NCBI RefSeq assembly: GCF_001667015.1
Contig: NZ_LZIS01000181.1
Coordinates: 62,001 to 126,000, forward strand
Direction: 5' to 3'
From: Mycobacterium sp. E3198
GTDB taxonomy: Bacteria > Actinomycetota > Actinomycetes > Mycobacteriales > Mycobacteriaceae
DNA: 64,000 bases
Part shown: one piece after another, positions 52,522 through 60,979 of the stretch
Position numbering within the stretch: the stretch's first letter is position 1
Layout: every line of letters starts with the position of its first letter
Translations under genes and position numbers: made by a program
The notes under the pieces: model-generated
Databases searched by the model: none
Told to the model about the DNA's origin: nothing
Seen by the model: only the letters and a program-made list of their open reading frames with translations

Positions 52522-54744
52522 ATGACGCTAGGACTGAGCCCCGAGCAGCAGGCTCTCAGCGACGCCGTCGTCCAGTTCGCCAATCGGTACGCCCCGATCG
52601 CCGAAACCCGCGACAGCTTCGACGCACTGGCGTCGGGAAGGCTCCCGGCCTGGTGGGATGCCCTGGTCGCCAACGGCTTTCACGCGGTACACCTGCCGGA
52701 GCGCCTCGGCGGGCAGGGTGGACGGCTGATCGACGCGGCATGTGTACTCGAAGCGGCGGGCAAGACACTGTTGCCGGGCCCACTGCTGCCCACGGTGACG
52801 GCGGGAGCCGTCGCGCTGCTGGCCGATCCGACGCCGACCGCCGAATCCCTGTTGCGCGACCTCGCATCCGGGTTGCCCGCGGCGGTCGTCCTTCCCGACG
52901 GCGGCAACTTTCGTGCGCGGGCCGACGGCCGGGGATGGGTGCTCAGCGGCGAATCGGACGTCACCGCGGGCGTGTGTTCGGCGCGGGTGATCCTGGTGGC
53001 GGCCCGAACCAACGGCGGAGCGCTCGCCTGGGTCTTGGTGGACACCGAAAAGCCGACGGCGACGGTCGAATCCGTACCCGGAACCGACCTGGTCACCGAT
53101 GTCGGCGTCCTGCGGCTGAGCGACTATCGCCCCGATTCGCCGGAGCTGACCGGGATCGACGCCGACCGCGCGCAGTCCGTCGCCGTGGGGTTGGTGGCCG
53201 GCACGACGGCCGGCATCGCGCAGTGGTGCGTCGAAGCGGTCACCGCGCACCTGCGCACGCGGGAACAGTTCGGCAAGGTCATCGGGACCTTCCAGGCGCT
53301 GCAGCACAGCGCGGCGATGCTCTTGGTCAACAGCGAGTTGGCGACCGCGGCGGCCTGGGATGCGGTGCACGCCGCCGACGAGCCGCCCGACCAGCACCGA
53401 CTTGCCGCGGCCGGGGCCGCGGTGATCGCGGTCTCGCCGATCCCGGACCTGGTGCTCGATGCCCTGACGATGCTCGGCGCCATCGGTTTCACCTGGGAAC
53501 ACGACGTGCATCTCTACTGGCGGCGGGCCATCAGCCTGGCGGGATCGATCGGCCCGGCCAATCGTTGGGCCCGACGGCTGGGCGGACTGACCCGCACCCG
53601 GCAACGCGACATGTCGGTCAATCTGGGCGACGCCGAGCCGGACTTCCGGTCCTGGGTCGCCGAGACGCTGGATGCGGCAATGCAGTTGCGCAACGACACC
53701 CCGGCCCCGCACGGCGATTACCCCGACCAGGCCTCCGGGCCGCAGCGGACGCTGATCGCCGACGCCGGTCTGATGGCACCGCACTGGCCGGCGCCATGGG
53801 GCGTCGATGCGGGTCCGCTCAAGCAGCTCATCATCGACGAGGAGTTCGCCAAACGACCCGGGCTGGTCCGGCCTTCGCTCAACATCGCGGAGTGGATCCT
53901 GCCCTCGGTGCTGGCCGCGGCGCCAAAAGAGTTGCAGGAACGGCTGATTCCGCCCACCCAACGCGGCGATATCCACTGGTGCCAGCTGTTCAGCGAACCG
54001 GGAGCCGGCTCGGACCTCGCGTCGCTGGCCACCAGGGCGACCAAGGTCGACGGCGGCTGGCGAATCAACGGGCACAAGATCTGGACGTCGCTGGCGCAGT
54101 ACGCCGACCTGGGCGCGCTGCTGGCGCGCACGGACCCCGAAGCCAGCAAGCACCGTGGCATCGGCTACTTCATCATCGATATGCGCTCGCCCGGCATCGA
54201 AGTGCAGCCCATCAAGACGGCGACCGGTCAGGCGCACTTCAACGAGGTCTTCCTCAACGACGTTTTCGTCCCCGACGAGATGCTGCTGGGCGGTCCCACC
54301 GACGGCTGGCGCCTCGCGATCGCCACGATGGCCGAAGAGCGCTCGGCCATCAGCGGATACGTCAAGCTCGACCGGGCCGTCGCGCTCCGCCGGCTCGCCG
54401 CCCAGCCCGGGCCGGATCGCGACGACGCGCTGCGTGAACTCGGCGAACTCGACGCCTACACGAACGCCATCCGGGCGCTCGGCGTCCGGGAAACCATCCG
54501 GCTGCTCGACGGCCAGGCGTCGGGCCCGGCGTCGAGCATCGCCAAGGTCGCGATGAACGTGTTGCTGCGGCGTACCTTCGAGGCCACGCTGCAGTTGACC
54601 GGCCAGGTGGCGATGGTGAACGACGCCGACGCCGCGGTCGTGGAACCTTACCTGCATCTCCCGGCCGAGCTGATCGGCGGCGGGACGAGGGAGATCCAGC
54701 TGAACATCATCGCGCAGATGATCCTCGGACTACCCCGAAAGTAG
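52522..54744 (+). CDS. Fused two-domain acyl-CoA dehydrogenase
   Basis: A 740-residue protein made of two tandem acyl-CoA dehydrogenase units. The first (about 1-360) has REQFGKVIGTFQALQH and LGAIGFTWEHDVHLYWRRA motifs. The second (about 380-740) has LFSEPGAGSDLASLATRA and the C-terminal REIQLNIIAQMIL segment. Tandem FadE proteins such as FadE34-type act in side-chain degradation of steroids and branched chains. The ATG at 52522 is assumed; a GTG at 52492 is also in frame. It is first in an operon with thiolase-like and DUF35 genes, under the TetR at 51785. Confidence 0.85.
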   Translation: MTLGLSPEQQALSDAVVQFANRYAPIAETRDSFDALASGRLPAWWDALVANGFHAVHLPERLGGQGGRLIDAACVLEAAGKTLLPGPLLPTVTAGAVALLADPTPTAESLLRDLASGLPAAVVLPDGGNFRARADGRGWVLSGESDVTAGVCSARVILVAARTNGGALAWVLVDTEKPTATVESVPGTDLVTDVGVLRLSDYRPDSPELTGIDADRAQSVAVGLVAGTTAGIAQWCVEAVTAHLRTREQFGKVIGTFQALQHSAAMLLVNSELATAAAWDAVHAADEPPDQHRLAAAGAAVIAVSPIPDLVLDALTMLGAIGFTWEHDVHLYWRRAISLAGSIGPANRWARRLGGLTRTRQRDMSVNLGDAEPDFRSWVAETLDAAMQLRNDTPAPHGDYPDQASGPQRTLIADAGLMAPHWPAPWGVDAGPLKQLIIDEEFAKRPGLVRPSLNIAEWILPSVLAAAPKELQERLIPPTQRGDIHWCQLFSEPGAGSDLASLATRATKVDGGWRINGHKIWTSLAQYADLGALLARTDPEASKHRGIGYFIIDMRSPGIEVQPIKTATGQAHFNEVFLNDVFVPDEMLLGGPTDGWRLAIATMAEERSAISGYVKLDRAVALRRLAAQPGPDRDDALRELGELDAYTNAIRALGVRETIRLLDGQASGPASSIAKVAMNVLLRRTFEATLQLTGQVAMVNDADAAVVEPYLHLPAELIGGGTREIQLNIIAQMILGLPRK

Positions 54745-54752
54745 GACACCGC

Positions 54753-55961
54753 ATGGGATTACGTGGAGAGGCCGCGATCCTCGGCTACGTCGAGCTGCCG
54801 CCCGAGCGGCTGGCCAAGGCTTCGCCCGCACCGTTCGTGCTCGAACAGTGGGCCGAGCTGGCCGCGGCCGCGCTCGAGGACGCCGGAGTGCCGGGTGAAG
54901 CGGTCAACGGAATCGCGGCATCGCACCTGGCCGAGTCGGAGATCTTCGTGCCCTCGACCATCGCCGAATACCTCGGGGTGGGAGCGAGATTCGCCGAGAT
55001 GGTGGACCTCGGGGGCGCCAGCGCGGCGGCCATGGTGTGGCGAGCGGCCGCCGCGGTCGAACTCGGCATCTGCGACGCCGTGCTGTGTGCGCTGCCCGCG
55101 CGCTACATCACGCCGTCGTCGAAGAAGAAACCGCGCAAACTCGTGGACGCGATGTTCTTCGGCTCGTCGAGCAACCAATACGGCTCGCCGCAGGCGGAAT
55201 TCGAGATCCCGTACGGCAACCTGGGGCAAAACGGCCCCTACGGTCAGGTGGCCCAGCGCTACGCGGCGGTCTACGGCTACGACGAGCGGGCGATGGCCAA
55301 GATCGTCGTCGACCAGCGGGTCAACGCCAACCACACCGACGGCGCGATCTGGAGGGACAAGCCGCTCACGATCGAGGACGTGCTGGCCAGCCCGGTGATC
55401 GCCGACCCGCTGCACATGCTGGAGATCGTCATGCCCTGCGTCGGGGGCGCGGCGGTCGTCGTAGCCAACGCCGACCTGGCGCGCCGGTCGCGCAATCGAC
55501 CGGTGTGGATCAAGGGATTTGGCGAGCACGTCCCGTTCAAGACGCCGACCTACGCCGAGGATCTCTTGCACACCCCGATCGCCGAGGCCGCCGACACCGC
55601 GTTCGCGATGACCGATCTGATCCGGGACCAGATGGACATGGTGTCGATCTATGACTGCTACACCATCACCGTGCTGCTGTCGCTGGAGGACGCCGGGTTC
55701 TGCGAGAAGGGCAAAGGCATGGACTTCGTTGCCAACCACGACCTGACCTTCCGCGGCGACTTCCCGCTGAACACCGCCGGCGGGCAGCTGGGCTTCGGCC
55801 AGGCCGGATTGGCGGGCGGCATGCACCACGTGTGCGACGCGACCCGCCAGATCATGGGGCGCGCCGGCGCGGCCCAGGTCGCCGACTGCAACCTCGCCTT
55901 CGTGTCCGGCAACGGCGGCATCCTGTCCGAGCAGACAACGCTGATCCTGCAGGGGGACTGA
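54753..55961 (+). CDS. Thiolase-fold lipid-transfer/aldolase-like protein
   Basis: A 402-residue protein of the SCP2-type thiolase group (Ltp-like). Motifs are VDLGGASAAAMVWRAAAAVE in place of the nucleophile region, YDCYTITVLLSLEDAGFC, and GGQLGFGQAGLAGGMHHVCDATRQI. The usual catalytic Cys is absent at the nucleophile position, as in Ltp2-type retro-aldolases that use Tyr residues. In mycobacteria Ltp2 acts with a DUF35 partner to cleave a steroid side chain; here a DUF35 gene follows two bases after the stop, supporting that role. Confidence 0.82.
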   Translation: MGLRGEAAILGYVELPPERLAKASPAPFVLEQWAELAAAALEDAGVPGEAVNGIAASHLAESEIFVPSTIAEYLGVGARFAEMVDLGGASAAAMVWRAAAAVELGICDAVLCALPARYITPSSKKKPRKLVDAMFFGSSSNQYGSPQAEFEIPYGNLGQNGPYGQVAQRYAAVYGYDERAMAKIVVDQRVNANHTDGAIWRDKPLTIEDVLASPVIADPLHMLEIVMPCVGGAAVVVANADLARRSRNRPVWIKGFGEHVPFKTPTYAEDLLHTPIAEAADTAFAMTDLIRDQMDMVSIYDCYTITVLLSLEDAGFCEKGKGMDFVANHDLTFRGDFPLNTAGGQLGFGQAGLAGGMHHVCDATRQIMGRAGAAQVADCNLAFVSGNGGILSEQTTLILQGD

Positions 55962-55963
55962 TC

Positions 55964-56380
55964 ATGGACTTCGAGCGGCCCATGCCCGTCAAAACGCCTA
56001 CCACTGCGCCGTTTTGGGATGCGCTGGCAGGGCACCGCATCGTCATCCAGTACTCGCCGTCGTCGCAGAGCTATGTGTTCTATCCGCGGGTGCGCGCGCC
56101 GCGGACGCTGGCCGACGACCTTCAGTGGCGGCAGATATCCGGCATGGGAACGCTGTACTCGTTCACCGTGGCCCGCCGCCCCGTCGGCCCGCACTTCGCC
56201 GACGCCGTTCCGCAGCTGCTGGCCATCGTCGAATGGGACGAAGGCCCACGGTTTTCCACCGAGATGGTCAACGTCGAGCCGGAAGACCTGAGGGTGGGGA
56301 TGCGGGTGCGGCCGGTGTTCTGCGACTACCCCGAGCACGACGTCACGATGCTGCGGTACGAGCCGGCCGACGGGGCCTGA
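55964..56380 (+). CDS. DUF35-family protein lacking zinc-ribbon cysteines
   Basis: A 138-residue protein with the DUF35 OB-fold (GMGTLYSFTVARRPVGPHFADAVPQLLAIVEWDEGPRFSTEMVN). The N-terminal zinc-ribbon region of this family, normally with four cysteines, reads IQYSPSSQSYVFYPRVRAP and contains none. The protein therefore cannot bind zinc as usual. It directly follows the thiolase-like gene and most likely forms a complex with it. Lack of the ribbon may alter acyl-CoA presentation. Confidence 0.83.
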   Translation: MDFERPMPVKTPTTAPFWDALAGHRIVIQYSPSSQSYVFYPRVRAPRTLADDLQWRQISGMGTLYSFTVARRPVGPHFADAVPQLLAIVEWDEGPRFSTEMVNVEPEDLRVGMRVRPVFCDYPEHDVTMLRYEPADGA

Positions 56381-56395
56381 CTGCGACGCTTCGGT

Positions 56396-57391
56396 TCAGC
56401 TACTCAGTCGATTTCGCATCCAAGCGACACCGCCGCTGATGTCGTACGGGGAGTAGTGGGGATTGGGCTGGTCGCCCAGGAACGCCACGCCGCTGACGAT
56501 GGCCATCACGATCCCCAAGACCTCGTCGACCGGCTGCCCGAACAGGATGGCGATCTGTGCGGCGAGGGAGAACGGGTTGGAGAAGAAGTCGGAGCGCGCC
56601 ACGGCCTGGTACACGGCGGCCTTCACCTCGCTCGATTTGTCGTCGATGTTCTCGGCGAAGATGTCGCCCTCGCGGTAAACGTCAACCCAGAAATCGGGCT
56701 TGCCCGGGCAGCCGGGTAGCCCGAACCGCCGGATCGGGTCGAGCCCATGGCTACCGGCCTGGGTGATCCAGGGCCGGGCCCAGTCCGCGATGCTGTCCGT
56801 CTGGCGACCCGGATTCCCGTAGGCCAGCACGCCTTTGAGGTCCGGCGTTCGCCAGTCGAGCGGCTTACCGGGCGCCAGGTAGTCGAAGTAGAAGTCGCAG
56901 ATGACGATGCCGCCCTGGGAGAACCCGCCGAGGGACCAGGGCGTGCCCTTCGGGAAGGGGACGAGGTTGTCCATGACCTCGGAGCCGACGAGCCGCGCCA
57001 ACTCGTTGACACCGCTCGCGTTGTCGAACGGGATCGGGCCGTTGTTGTAACCGATCGGCTGGTGGTGACAGAGTCCTTCGGCCTCGAGCCGCGCGCCGGT
57101 GTCGGCGACCGGACCGGCGAACATGTTCGAACTATGCCCTTCGACAGTGAACATGATGGGCCGCAGGCCGGGGGCCGGTGGCACGTATCCGACGCGGGCC
57201 GCCGTGGTGGCGTCGAATTCTCCCGATTGCGGCAGTCCGAGGCGGCGCTGCATTTCCTTGACCGCGGCGACTTCGTCGTTGCCGTAGTTGCCATCTTCGG
57301 GCGGCGCGTAGGCGCGGTATTCGCGCTTGAACCAGGCCTGCCAGTATTCGATTTCCGGGCCGTGTGACCCGCGTTGGTAGGGGAGCGGCAT
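56396..57391 (-). CDS. LysB-like mycolyl esterase with peptidoglycan-binding domain
   Basis: A 331-residue protein. Residues 1-70 form a PGRP/PG-binding-1-like domain (EDGNYGNDEVAAVKEMQRRLGLPQSGEFDATTAARV). Residues 75-331 are an alpha/beta hydrolase like mycobacteriophage LysB: the nucleophile Ser158 in LGGFSQGG, plus candidate Asp and His later (PNPHYSP near the end). LysB cleaves the mycolate-arabinogalactan ester bond to help release phage. The ATG at 57391 has an AAGGAGG site ten bases upstream. It is the last gene of a three-gene unit. Confidence 0.82.
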   Translation of the reverse strand: MPLPYQRGSHGPEIEYWQAWFKREYRAYAPPEDGNYGNDEVAAVKEMQRRLGLPQSGEFDATTAARVGYVPPAPGLRPIMFTVEGHSSNMFAGPVADTGARLEAEGLCHHQPIGYNNGPIPFDNASGVNELARLVGSEVMDNLVPFPKGTPWSLGGFSQGGIVICDFYFDYLAPGKPLDWRTPDLKGVLAYGNPGRQTDSIADWARPWITQAGSHGLDPIRRFGLPGCPGKPDFWVDVYREGDIFAENIDDKSSEVKAAVYQAVARSDFFSNPFSLAAQIAILFGQPVDEVLGIVMAIVSGVAFLGDQPNPHYSPYDISGGVAWMRNRLSS

Positions 57392-57436
57392 TTCGGTGAA
57401 CCTCCTTGAGGGGCGGTCAATTTCTCAGCGGCAGCG

Positions 57437-58969
57437 TCATCGCTTCTTTGCGGACGCTTTTCGCGCCGGCGCCTTTTTGGCCGCCGCGGCCGGCCTCGAC
57501 GCCGCCCCGTTGCCGGTGGGAGGAATCACGATGCGGGGAGCCGCCTTCTTGTTGGTCGGCCGGGGTGCCTGGGCGAGTAGGACATCCAGGGCCGGCTTGT
57601 AGGCGGCCAGGTAGTCCACGATTGTCAGGTTGCCGAGCTGCGGCCAGCCGTGCCCGTAGCCGTCCGAGCCGACCGGCCCCGCCAGCTGCTCGTAGATGAG
57701 CCGCTGGTAGTCCGCCGGCACCGTAGGCACCACGAGCGGCGAGGGTGTGACCGGTGCCGCGTCGCCCACCCCCAGCACCGAGGCCAACTGGGATGGCGAG
57801 AGGCCGTCGGCGCTGTTCATGTCGCAGTTGCCGAAGGGTGGCGCCCCCTCGGGGAGGCCGGCCCCGTAACCTTGGCCGTCGGTGTATTGGTGCGCGACCT
57901 TGAATACGGCCGGGTCGTTGGGATTTGAGCCGTAGCCGGCGACGATCATCGGCACGTGCTCGGGCCTGGTCTGCCACATCTGGCGCATGTCGTTGAGGTT
58001 GCAGTACCCGATCACGCGGCGCGCGTCGCCGAGCCACTTGGCCAGCGCGTAGTACATGCCGTTGACGGCGGCGCTTTGGTCGCAGTTCGGGTTACCGTCT
58101 CCGCACTCCACGTCGATCATGGCGACCATCTTGGCGTGGGGGCCGCCGTTGGAGTTGATCTGATCCTGGAAGGTCGCCAGCGTTGCCTGCCAGTCGGGCC
58201 GCCAGTAGGCGTAGACGATGAAGCCCTCGAGCCTGCCGTCGTCGGCGGCTTGCTTGCACCAGCCGTAGTTCCGGGCGAAGTTGTTGTCGCGGTGCGTCCC
58301 GTCGTTGGCCCGGATGGACAGCCAGCGATAGTGCCAGTCGGTGCCGTCCTCGTTGTACGTGGCGTCGGTGTAGGCGTCGGTCACCGGCACCTGGTGCTCG
58401 GACACGTCGGCGAACAGCGTGTCACGCGGCTCGCCTTGCGGCGCGGGACCGGTTCCGCTGGGCTGGTGCGGAATTGGTGTGCCGTCTTCGACGATGGGGC
58501 CGGGCACGAACCACCAGTCGTTGGCGTAGGGGTTGTCCACCGCCATCGCCTGGTCGCGCAGCACGGTGCCGTTGTCGCCGTTGGTTTCCACGCGCAGATC
58601 GCCGATTTGGCACCACATGTGCGAGTTCATTCCGCCGCCGGGGCCGTGGTGCAGGGCAATCTTGATCGCGGCGTCGGCCGGGAACGCGCTGGGGTTCGCT
58701 ACCTGGACGGTGTGGAACGGGCCGTCGAGCGGATTGGCTTGGCCGCCGTGCGACGGCGCCCGCCAGCTCTCCGTGCAGAGGCCGTGGCGGGACCACTCCA
58801 TGGCGGTGCCGTTGATGCCACCGTCGAGTTCGTCGACGACGCAGCCCGAGCAGTCGGTGCCCTTCCGGCGGTTGAAGGGGTCCCAGTTGCCGCCGTAGTC
58901 GTACGGGTTACCCGCGCGGTCGATGGCGATCTGCTGTCCGAAGGAAATGGTCTTGCGTGGCACCGGCAT
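57437..58969 (-). CDS. Endolysin (LysA)-like peptidoglycan hydrolase
   Basis: A 510-residue protein. The N-terminal domain has a cysteine-peptidase motif (GTDCSGCVVDE, Cys40) and a possible catalytic His (MNSHMWCQIGDLRVETNGDNG), like NlpC/P60. The middle (about 183-390) resembles a GH25-type muramidase barrel (FADVSEHQVPV, YAYWRPDW, VAMIDVECGDG). The C-terminus is an Ala/Lys-rich basic tail ending AKKAPARKASAKKR. The layout matches a phage endolysin. A textbook AAAGGAGGG site precedes the ATG. No holin or capsid gene is nearby. Confidence 0.8.
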   Translation of the reverse strand: MPVPRKTISFGQQIAIDRAGNPYDYGGNWDPFNRRKGTDCSGCVVDELDGGINGTAMEWSRHGLCTESWRAPSHGGQANPLDGPFHTVQVANPSAFPADAAIKIALHHGPGGGMNSHMWCQIGDLRVETNGDNGTVLRDQAMAVDNPYANDWWFVPGPIVEDGTPIPHQPSGTGPAPQGEPRDTLFADVSEHQVPVTDAYTDATYNEDGTDWHYRWLSIRANDGTHRDNNFARNYGWCKQAADDGRLEGFIVYAYWRPDWQATLATFQDQINSNGGPHAKMVAMIDVECGDGNPNCDQSAAVNGMYYALAKWLGDARRVIGYCNLNDMRQMWQTRPEHVPMIVAGYGSNPNDPAVFKVAHQYTDGQGYGAGLPEGAPPFGNCDMNSADGLSPSQLASVLGVGDAAPVTPSPLVVPTVPADYQRLIYEQLAGPVGSDGYGHGWPQLGNLTIVDYLAAYKPALDVLLAQAPRPTNKKAAPRIVIPPTGNGAASRPAAAAKKAPARKASAKKR

Positions 58970-59011
58970 TGGTCGGCCCTCCTTTGCAGTGTGTGTCGTT
59001 GGGGCCCGGTT

Positions 59012-59737
59012 TCAAGCGGTTGCCTGGGCGAGCAGCGCGTCGGCCTGCTCGCGCCGGCGCCGGGTGCGGGCGAACTTTCCCGACTTCATTTCCTTGCGCC
59101 ACCCGGGAAATGCGTCGCCGAATTTTTGACGCTCGGCCCCGGCGGCCTCGTAGACGACGTAGCCGCCTTTGAGGATGCTGAATGGGGCGTGCAGCTTGCC
59201 CAGCTTGTCGTATTGGGCGGTCGCGTGATTGGACAGCGGGTCGAACCACGCCGGGGTCACGAAGTTGGACACCGACACACCGTCGACCGCGTAGGTCGGG
59301 GCCTCGACCGGGTCGCACACCTCGAAGCTGTAGGCCTTGCCGCGCCCGTCGTTGGCCCACAAATTGCAGTTGGGGTCGATGAACATCTCGAGCACCTCGT
59401 GTGACAGGACGCTGGAGACGCTCCAGTCGCCCTTCGTCGCCATCCCGCCATTGTCGAGTTCCGGCTTGGCCGCGACCACGCCCCAGAGCTTCCCGCCCCG
59501 GTCCTCGGTGTGGTAACCGAGCACGCCGTCGGGCTGGTCGTTGATGGTGTCGACGAGCGTGATGCCGTGCGCCGCCGGGGGCACGTCTTTGGCGTTGCTG
59601 TAGAAGATCACCGCCGCCGCGGCCCGATCCCACAGCGGGGCAACGTCCATCCGGATTTGCCTCGCGATCGCCTGGGTCATGATCGCGGCGTCCGCATTGG
59701 ATACGAGTTTCGACTGGTTGAGAATCGCGATGAGCAT
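59012..59737 (-). CDS. Hypothetical protein with HEVLE motif, lysis-cassette first gene
   Basis: A 241-residue protein with no signal peptide or membrane helix. A central SSVLSHEVLEMFIDPN segment is a conserved-looking block in phage-linked and actinobacterial hypothetical proteins. HExxE is reminiscent of a metalloprotease-like site, though no third ligand is assigned. The ATG at 59737 follows a GGGAG site. It is first in a same-strand unit with endolysin-like and LysB-like genes, with gaps of about 42-45 bases. Function unknown. Confidence 0.72.
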   Translation of the reverse strand: MLIAILNQSKLVSNADAAIMTQAIARQIRMDVAPLWDRAAAAVIFYSNAKDVPPAAHGITLVDTINDQPDGVLGYHTEDRGGKLWGVVAAKPELDNGGMATKGDWSVSSVLSHEVLEMFIDPNCNLWANDGRGKAYSFEVCDPVEAPTYAVDGVSVSNFVTPAWFDPLSNHATAQYDKLGKLHAPFSILKGGYVVYEAAGAERQKFGDAFPGWRKEMKSGKFARTRRRREQADALLAQATA

Positions 59738-59800
59738 GTCGGGCTCCCGTCGAGGCTGATGTGGGTGCGAATGTGCCACTCCCATCAATTCGGCGCATGA

Positions 59801-59868
59801 GTAGTCGACTACGTCATCGCGTAGGCAAGGAGTTCTCGTCGGACGCCGCACGGCAAGTAGCCGACTAC
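59801..59868. promoter_or_regulatory. Pair of GTAGTCGACTAC palindromes
   Basis: GTAGTCGACTAC (59801-59812) is a perfect 12-bp palindrome. GTAGCCGACTAC (59857-59868) matches it except for one base, 56 bases later. Both lie in the divergent promoter region between the lysis-like unit (starts 59737, minus) and the 59945 gene (plus), so one regulator could control both. Confidence 0.65.
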
Positions 59869-59944
59869 GCTATGGCGGCCAGGCCCGCGGGAGTGAACTC
59901 GAGGCGATTCTGTCGCCCGACCCGTTCACCCTGGGGAGGAATCC

Positions 59945-60973
59945 ATGTCCACACCGCCGAACGCCGGCCCGACGCCGCCCGCTCCCAACGTCCGTGGCGA
60001 TGCGTGGAACGGCTTTGAGTCGGGACTTCCGAAGTCGTGGAGGTCGGCCTCGCCCTGGAGGCAAACGGTCCAGCGCCGCCGGATCATGCTGCTGGACGAC
60101 CTGGCCCGCCTCGAGCTGAAGAACCGGCCCGAACAGGAGCAGCGCGCCTTCCTGATCGACAACCTCCTGTCCGACGCCAATATCGCGTCGCAGGCCAAAG
60201 TCGGCATCCGAAAGTGGTGGTGGGGCACCGAGATCGAGCGTGCCTGGGCACGGTTGAACGAGGTCGAGGAGCGCACGGTCGATCTGCTACCCGACACGGA
60301 ACTGCCCGCCCGCGCCAGCGAAGCCTTGGGGTACGCGAGCGCACACTTAGACGGTGGTGACCAGAGGCAGCAGCATCTGCAAGCATTGCTTGCGGATCCG
60401 TCCCATCTCAACACCGCGGATCTGCGCCCATCCATCGTCGGTGTTTTGCGCACTGCGCACGAGAGCTCCGATCGCAGCAACCAAGAGGCGCGGTTTCTGC
60501 GGAACCGGTTGATCCTCGCGTCCGGGGTCTGCCTCTTTTTCGCCGCCCTGACCCTGTTGACCCAGCGGCTGTTCCGCGACAATCACTTCCTCACCTTGCC
60601 CGACGACACCTTCAAGGATTCGCCGTGGCAGTACCTCCTCCTGGTGATGTTCTTCGGGTCCGTCGGTGCGCTGTTCACCGCGATCCCGGCCATGTCCAAT
60701 GTGCCGTTGGACCACAGTCCCTTCAATCTGCCGCTCCAGCAGGGTTTATTGAAGTTGGTCCTCGGCCCGCTGGTCGCCGTCGTCGGGCTCTTGATCCTGG
60801 ACGCCGATGTGCTGCATGTCGGATCGTCGAACACGTTGATCGGCAGCCTGCTCCTCGCGACCGTATTCGGGGCGGGTCAGCACGCGGTCACCAGGTATGT
60901 CGATCAGCGTGCCAGCGAGATCCTCACGGCGGAAGCGGGTCCGACGAAGAGTAGTTCCGCGAAGAAGCGTTAG
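59945..60973 (+). CDS. Hypothetical four-helix membrane protein
   Basis: A 342-residue protein with a soluble N-terminal half (residues 1-185, charged and helical) and about four hydrophobic helices in the C-terminal half (around 188-208, 228-250, 265-287, 295-310). Like the endolysin-like protein it ends in AKKR. The ATG at 59945 follows a GGGAGGA site. It is divergent from the lysis-like cassette across the two palindromes; a holin-like or membrane-sensing role is possible but unproved. Confidence 0.7.
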   Translation: MSTPPNAGPTPPAPNVRGDAWNGFESGLPKSWRSASPWRQTVQRRRIMLLDDLARLELKNRPEQEQRAFLIDNLLSDANIASQAKVGIRKWWWGTEIERAWARLNEVEERTVDLLPDTELPARASEALGYASAHLDGGDQRQQHLQALLADPSHLNTADLRPSIVGVLRTAHESSDRSNQEARFLRNRLILASGVCLFFAALTLLTQRLFRDNHFLTLPDDTFKDSPWQYLLLVMFFGSVGALFTAIPAMSNVPLDHSPFNLPLQQGLLKLVLGPLVAVVGLLILDADVLHVGSSNTLIGSLLLATVFGAGQHAVTRYVDQRASEILTAEAGPTKSSSAKKR

Positions 60974-60979
60974 GTCAAA

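Noticed and set aside
52528..54657. A 709-codon antisense frame under the fused acyl-CoA dehydrogenase
   Set aside because: The plus-strand product has clear acyl-CoA dehydrogenase motifs. The antisense translation has none.
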